Below, in pieces: positions 6,363 to 9,883 of a stretch of 9,883 bases of DNA. Under the pieces are notes generated by a model that was given only the letters and a program-made list of their open reading frames with translations, had not been told where the DNA came from and searched no databases. Made by a program: the position numbers and the translations under genes. This stretch comes from an uncultured Collinsella sp. GTDB lineage: Bacteria > Actinomycetota > Coriobacteriia > Coriobacteriales > Coriobacteriaceae. Within the stretch, counting starts at the first letter, position 1. Every line of letters starts with the position of its first letter. Where the stretch lies: positions 1 through 9,883 of the forward strand of contig USFU01000049.1 of assembly GCA_900554135.1 (NCBI GenBank), in the 5' to 3' direction.

Positions 6363-6376
6363 TTAAAACGTTTTAA
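6363..6376. promoter_or_regulatory. Perfect 14-bp palindrome, LacI-type operator candidate
   Basis: TTAAAACGTTTTAA is a perfect palindrome with the central AAACGTTT core found in many operators of LacI/GalR-family regulators, which include CcpA-like carbon regulators. It lies in the AT-rich gap between whiA and gap, about 57 bp upstream of the likely -10 box. The regulator is unknown. Confidence 0.5.
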
Positions 6377-6388
6377 CGTAAATTTGAT

Positions 6389-6438
6389 TTTCAATTTCGA
6401 GCATTCTCGTGAAATTCAAGTCAAAAAAAAGGTATATT
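6389..6438 (+). promoter_or_regulatory. Probable gap promoter with overlapping inverted repeat
   Basis: TATATT (6433-6438) is a good -10 box preceded by a run of eight As (6423-6430). GTGAAA (6409-6414), 18 bp upstream, matches four of six -35 bases. AATTTC-GAG (6393-6401) pairs with CTC-gt-GAAATT (6406-6416) around the loop CATT, so the -35 region lies inside an inverted repeat that may be an operator. Transcription from here would give a leader of about 65 nt before gap. Confidence 0.5.
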
Positions 6439-6458
6439 AGGCGAGTGGTTAGTTTGTG

Positions 6459-6493
6459 GGCCTCAACGGCGGGCGCTGTAGCTCGCGGGGGCC
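6459..6493 (+). other. Leader hairpin upstream of the gap ribosome site
   Basis: GGCC (6459-6462) plus a T-G and a C-G pair closes on GGGGCC (6488-6493), and GCGGGC (6469-6474) pairs with GCTCGC (6481-6486) around GCTGTA. The two-tier hairpin ends seven bases before AAGGAG (6500-6505), leaving the SD free. A 5' mRNA-stabilising structure for a highly expressed transcript is the simplest reading; a ligand-binding leader is not excluded. Confidence 0.55.
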
Positions 6494-6510
6494 TTACGAA
6501 AGGAGACACA

Positions 6511-7536
6511 ATGGCAGTAAAGGTTGCTATTAACGGCTTCGGTCGCATCGGTCGTCTGGCTTTCCGTCAGATGTTCGGTCATGAGGGCTCCGAGATCGTC
6601 GCTATCAACGACCTCACCTCTCCCGATATGCTCGCTTACCTGCTGAAGTACGACTCCACGCAGGGCAACTACGCTCGCGATCACGAGGTCGTTGCTGGCG
6701 AGGATTCCATCACCGTTGACGGCAAGGAGATCAAGATCTACAAGGAGGCCGACGCCAACAACCTGCCTTGGGGCGACCTCGACGTCGACGTCGTTCTCGA
6801 GTGCACCGGCTTCTACACCAGCAAGGCTAAGGCTCAGGCCCACATCAACGCTGGCGCCAAGAAGGTCGTCATCTCCGCTCCGGCCGGCAGCGATCTGCCC
6901 ACCATCGTGTACAACGTCAACCACGAGACGCTGACCGCTGAGGACAACATCATCTCCGCCGCTTCCTGCACCACCAACTGCCTCGCCCCGATGGCCAAGG
7001 GTCTGAACGACTTTGCTCCCATCGTGTCCGGCATCATGACCACCATTCACGCCTGGACCGGCGACCAGATGCCGCTCGACGGCCCGCAGCGCAAGGGCAA
7101 CAAGCGTCGTAGCCGCGCCTGCGCCGTCAACATCGTCCCCAACACCACCGGTGCTGCCAAGGCTATCGGCCTGGTTCTCCCCGAGCTCAACGGTAAGCTC
7201 ATCGGTGCTGCCCAGCGCGTCCCGACGCCGACCGGCTCCATCACCAACCTCTACGCTGTCGTTGACAAGAAGGTCACCGTCGACGAGGTTAACGCCGCTA
7301 TGAAGGCCTACGCTGCCACCATCTCCGAGACCTTCGGTTACAACGAGGATGACATCGTTTCCACCGACATCATCGGCGAGACCCACGGCTCCATCTTCGA
7401 CGCCACTCAGACCATGTGCTCTGACCTCGGCAACGGCCAGACCCTCGTTCAGGTCACCTCTTGGTACGACAACGAGAACTCCTACACTTCTCAGATGGTC
7501 CGCACCATCAAGTACTTCGAGAAGTTCGTTGCTTAA
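6511..7536 (+). CDS. gap: Glyceraldehyde-3-phosphate dehydrogenase, type I
   Basis: A 341-residue cytosolic phosphorylating GAPDH, oxidising glyceraldehyde-3-P to 1,3-bisphosphoglycerate with NAD. ATG 6511 follows AAGGAG (6500-6505) by five bases. The dinucleotide fold is INGFGRIGR (7-15) with [19 protein letters not shown] after the second strand. The active-site segment [12 protein letters not shown] contains the nucleophile Cys153, and His180 lies in [10 protein letters not shown]; most enzymes have Tyr where Trp182 stands. The phosphate loop is [18 protein letters not shown] and the C-terminus has [13 protein letters not shown]. Codons are strongly C-ending, as expected for an abundant enzyme. 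It is bounded by its own promoter-like region and a strong terminator, so it is probably mainly monocistronic although pgk follows. Confidence 0.97.
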   Translation: MAVKVAINGFGRIGRLAFRQMFGHEGSEIVAINDLTSPDMLAYLLKYDSTQGNYARDHEVVAGEDSITVDGKEIKIYKEADANNLPWGDLDVDVVLECTGFYTSKAKAQAHINAGAKKVVISAPAGSDLPTIVYNVNHETLTAEDNIISAASCTTNCLAPMAKGLNDFAPIVSGIMTTIHAWTGDQMPLDGPQRKGNKRRSRACAVNIVPNTTGAAKAIGLVLPELNGKLIGAAQRVPTPTGSITNLYAVVDKKVTVDEVNAAMKAYAATISETFGYNEDDIVSTDIIGETHGSIFDATQTMCSDLGNGQTLVQVTSWYDNENSYTSQMVRTIKYFEKFVA

Positions 7537-7573
7537 TTTAGCTTTTAGCGAATAGCTCGTTGAGCGTCTAAAG

Positions 7574-7621
7574 AAGGGCGCGGCCTTATAGGGCTTACAC
7601 CCTAGGGTCGCGCCCTTTTTA
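7574..7621 (+). terminator. Intrinsic terminator after gap
   Basis: GGGCGCG (7576-7582) pairs with CGCGCCC (7609-7615); the stem continues through a G-T pair and CC/GG, then a bulge and TAGGG/CCCTA, to a loop of about six bases. Five Ts (7616-7620) follow, and the As at 7574-7575 can pair with the first of them, so it may also work on the minus strand. It separates gap from pgk. Confidence 0.88.
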
Positions 7622-7630
7622 TAGGAAATC

Positions 7631-7653
7631 GTCTGCCGTAATGGGAGGCAGAC
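7631..7653 (+). other. Hairpin in the pgk leader
   Basis: GTCTGCC (7631-7637) is the exact complement of GGCAGAC (7647-7653) across a nine-base loop, between the gap terminator and the pgk ribosome site AAAGG (7661-7665). No T-run follows, so it is not a terminator; it may shield the 5' end of a processed or newly started pgk transcript. I see no convincing promoter between 7621 and 7660. Confidence 0.55.
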
Positions 7654-7676
7654 ACGTACGAAAGGTAGAAGCAAAC

Positions 7677-8867
7677 ATGGCCTTTACCAAGAAGACCGTC
7701 CGCGACATCGATGTCGACGGCAAGCGCGTTCTCGTCCGCGTTGACTTCAACGTGCCTATCAAGGATGGCGTCGTTGGTGACACCACCCGTATCAAGGCTG
7801 CCCTGCCCACCATCAACTATCTCGTTGAGCACAACGCTCGCGTCATCCTCATGAGCCACCTCGGCCGTCCCGAGGGCACTGGCTTCCAGCCTGAGCTCTC
7901 CCTTGAGCCTGTCGCCAAGAAGCTCGCTGAGCTCTCTGGTCTCGACGTTGCCTTTGTCGCCGACACCTACGGCGAGAAGGCTGCCGAGGCTGTCGCTGCC
8001 GTCGAGCCGGGCAAGGTTCTCGTTCTCGAGAACGTCCGCTTCGATAAGCGTGAGAAGAAGAACGATCCCGAGATCGCCAAGAAGCTCGCTTCCTATGGTG
8101 ACGTCTTCGTTCTCGATGCCTTCGGCACCGCCCACCGCGCCCAGGGTTCCGTCGTGGGCCCCGCCGCTTACCTGCCTGCCGTCGCTGGCTTCCTGCTCGA
8201 GAAGGAGGTCGACACGCTGACCGGCATCTTCGCCGAGCCCGAGCGCCCCTTCGTCGCTATCGTCGGCGGTTCCAAGGTTTCCTCCAAGATTGGCGTTCTC
8301 GATCACCTCATCGACTCCGCTGACACCCTGATCATCGGTGGCGGCATGGCCTACACCTTCTTCCTGGCTCAGGGCCTGACCGTCGGTCAGTCCCTCAAGG
8401 AAGAGGACTGGGTCGAGCGCGCTGGCGAGATGCTCAAGAAGGCCGAGGAGAAGGGTGTCAAGATCCTGCTCCCCATCGACAACCGCGTTGCCGATCACTT
8501 TGGCGAGGACGCTGTCCCCGAGGTTGTCGCTTCCGACGCTATCCCCGACGATCGTGAGGGTATGGACATCGGCCCCAAGACCGAGGAGCTCTACGCCGAG
8601 GCCGTCAAGGGCGCCAAGACCGTGTTCTGGAATGGCCCCATGGGCGTCTTCGAGTTCGACAACTTTGCTCACGGCACCCAGGCTATCGCCGAGGCTGTTG
8701 CCGAGGCCGACTGCACCTCGATCATCGGCGGTGGCGACTCTGTCGCAGCTGTCAACAAGTTCAACCTGGCCGACAAGATGAGCTGGATCTCCACCGGTGG
8801 TGGCGCTTCCATGGAGCTCGTCGAGGGTAAGGCCCTGCCCGGAGTGGAGGCGCTTCTCGATGCCTAA
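7677..8867 (+). CDS. pgk: Phosphoglycerate kinase
   Basis: A 396-residue monomeric kinase making ATP and 3-phosphoglycerate from 1,3-bisphosphoglycerate. ATG 7677 gives MAFTKKTVRDIDVDGKRVLV; AAAGG (7661-7665) lies 11 bases upstream, and an earlier in-frame ATG at 7641 falls inside a hairpin and would add a non-family extension. Family motifs in order are RVDFNVP (21-27), SHLGRPEG, LENVRFDKRE, DAFGTAHRAQGS, GGSKVSSKIGVL with Lys200, GGGMAYTF, WNGPMGVFE (about 318-326), GGGDS (351-355) and STGGGASMEL. Substrate- and nucleotide-binding residues appear intact and the length is normal. The stop overlaps the tpiA start, so tpiA is likely translationally coupled. Transcription may depend on readthrough of the gap terminator or on an unrecognised promoter. 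Confidence 0.97.
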   Translation: MAFTKKTVRDIDVDGKRVLVRVDFNVPIKDGVVGDTTRIKAALPTINYLVEHNARVILMSHLGRPEGTGFQPELSLEPVAKKLAELSGLDVAFVADTYGEKAAEAVAAVEPGKVLVLENVRFDKREKKNDPEIAKKLASYGDVFVLDAFGTAHRAQGSVVGPAAYLPAVAGFLLEKEVDTLTGIFAEPERPFVAIVGGSKVSSKIGVLDHLIDSADTLIIGGGMAYTFFLAQGLTVGQSLKEEDWVERAGEMLKKAEEKGVKILLPIDNRVADHFGEDAVPEVVASDAIPDDREGMDIGPKTEELYAEAVKGAKTVFWNGPMGVFEFDNFAHGTQAIAEAVAEADCTSIIGGGDSVAAVNKFNLADKMSWISTGGGASMELVEGKALPGVEALLDA

Positions 8868-9627
8868 TCGCACCCTTCTTATCGCTGGTAACTGGAAGAT
8901 GAACAACGACGTCGCCGAGGCCGCCAAGCTCGCCGACGAGCTGGCTCAGGCTCTGCCCGAGGTTCCGGCTGGCGTCGAGGTGCTCGTCTGCCCTCCGACC
9001 ATCGACATCACCACGGTTCATGACCGCATTCAGGCTGCCCCCATCGCCCTCGGTGCACAGAACGTGTACTGGGAGGCCAAGGGTGCCTTCACCGGTGAGT
9101 CCTCTTGCGACATGCTCAAGTCCGCTGGCTGCACCTACTGCATCATCGGTCACTCTGAGCGTCGCGACTACTTCCACGAGACCGACGAGGATCAGAACAT
9201 GAAGGCCAAGGCCCTCGTTGCCGCAGGTCTTGTTCCCGTCTTCTGCTGCGGCGAGTCCCTTGAGGTCCGCGAGGCTGGCACCTATGTCGAGCACGTCGTG
9301 AACCAGGTCAAGGCTGGCCTTGCTGGTCTTGAGATCACCTGCCCCAAGCAGGTCGTCGTCGCCTACGAGCCCATCTGGGCCATCGGCACCGGCAAGACCG
9401 CTACCGCCGAGGACGCTCAGGAGGTCTGCGGCGCTATCCGTGAGACCCTCAAGGAGATGTTCGGCGAGGAGCTCGCTAACGGCATCCGCGTTCTCTATGG
9501 TGGCTCTGCCAAGCCCGGCAACATTGCCGAGCTCGTCGCCAAGCCCGACGTTGACGGCGCCCTCGTGGGCGGCGCTTCGCTCAAGGCTGCCGACTTCGCC
9601 TCTATGGTCGTCAAGGCAGGCGAGTAG
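8860..9627 (+). CDS. tpiA: Triosephosphate isomerase
   Basis: A 255-residue TIM barrel interconverting dihydroxyacetone phosphate and glyceraldehyde-3-P. ATG 8860 lies inside the end of pgk (8-nt overlap) with GTGGAGG (8844-8850) nine bases upstream; longer in-frame extensions run through pgk codons and do not resemble the family. Catalytic residues are visible: Lys13 in AGNWKMN, His98 in IIGHSERR and Glu170 in [14 protein letters not shown]. The phosphate-binding segments [10 protein letters not shown] and [11 protein letters not shown] are near the C-terminus. Length and motifs are normal. It is followed after five bases by gpmI, giving a pgk-tpiA-gpmI unit that takes triose phosphates to 2-phosphoglycerate. 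Confidence 0.97.
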   Translation: MPNRTLLIAGNWKMNNDVAEAAKLADELAQALPEVPAGVEVLVCPPTIDITTVHDRIQAAPIALGAQNVYWEAKGAFTGESSCDMLKSAGCTYCIIGHSERRDYFHETDEDQNMKAKALVAAGLVPVFCCGESLEVREAGTYVEHVVNQVKAGLAGLEITCPKQVVVAYEPIWAIGTGKTATAEDAQEVCGAIRETLKEMFGEELANGIRVLYGGSAKPGNIAELVAKPDVDGALVGGASLKAADFASMVVKAGE

Positions 9628-9632
9628 GACAT

Positions 9633-9883
9633 ATGGCACAACGTCATCTTCCTGCACTCCTGATTATCATGGACGGCTGCGGCCTGGCTCCGTCCGATGG
9701 CGAGAACGCCGTCGCCGCTGCCAAGACGCCCTTCCTTGATAGCCTGTATGAGAAGTACCCCCACACCACGCTCGGCGCTTCGGGCGAGGACGTGGGTCTT
9801 CCCGATGGCCAGATGGGCAACTCCGAGGTGGGTCACCTCAACATCGGTGCCGGCCGCATCGTGTTCCAGGAGCTTTCGCGCAT
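9633..9883 (+). CDS. gpmI: Phosphoglycerate mutase, cofactor-independent (5' part)
   Basis: The first 83 residues of a 2,3-bisphosphoglycerate-independent mutase, which interconverts 3- and 2-phosphoglycerate with manganese; the gene runs off the right edge. The N-terminus [18 protein letters not shown] carries the first metal-binding Asp (Asp14) in the DGxG signature. [17 protein letters not shown] contains the phosphoryl-accepting Ser64. These motifs place it in the alkaline-phosphatase-like iPGM family, not the dPGM histidine phosphatases. The SD is weak (AGGA at 9626-9629, three bases before ATG), so translation probably relies on coupling to tpiA, whose stop is five bases upstream. Confidence 0.94.
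   Translation, partial: MAQRHLPALLIIMDGCGLAPSDGENAVAAAKTPFLDSLYEKYPHTTLGASGEDVGLPDGQMGNSEVGHLNIGAGRIVFQELSR

Noticed and set aside
7594..7625. CTTACA/TATAGG as a pgk promoter
   Set aside because: The hexamers match only four of six positions each, the spacing is 20 bp, and they overlap the terminator stem.
8860..8867. Matching 8-nt ATGNCTAA overlaps at 554-561 and 8860-8867 as a special signal
   Set aside because: Short start/stop overlaps are common in operons and two similar ones are expected by chance.

Overview
The window is a continuous run of plus-strand genes from a fairly GC-rich Gram-positive bacterium. The rapZ-whiA pair, an Arg in the RapZ P-loop, strong AGGAGG-type ribosome sites and C-ending codon bias fit an actinobacterial gut lineage such as Coriobacteriia (Collinsella-like). 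The genus is inference. No tRNA, rRNA, CRISPR array or insertion sequence was seen.

Region 1 (1-4359) is a sialic-acid catabolic cluster: a partial AXE1-family acetyl esterase, an overlapping paralogue of it that has lost the nucleophilic serine, nanA (aldolase), nanK (ROK kinase) and nanE (epimerase). Together nanA, nanK and nanE convert N-acetylneuraminate to pyruvate and GlcNAc-6-P; the esterase may remove O-acetyl groups first. Transporter, nagA and nagB are not in the window. Two large imperfect palindromes lie in the nanA-nanK and nanK-nanE gaps; the second has a C(UUCG)G-capped tip.

Region 2 (4360-6317) holds a terminator-like hairpin directly in front of rapZ, then rapZ and whiA 6 nt apart. 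The yvcK/gpmR-type gene that commonly lies between them is missing.

Region 3 (6318-9883) is lower glycolysis. An AT-rich control region with a perfect CG-centred palindrome, a promoter-like site and a leader hairpin precedes gap. A strong intrinsic terminator follows gap, then come pgk, tpiA (overlapping pgk by 8 nt) and the start of gpmI, which runs off the window. The glycolytic genes and nanA share strong C-ending codon preference, suggesting high expression; the two esterase genes do not.

Most of the window is well-known metabolism. The unusual parts are the apparent pseudoenzyme, the palindromic element between nanK and nanE, and the hairpin-rich leaders of rapZ and gap.
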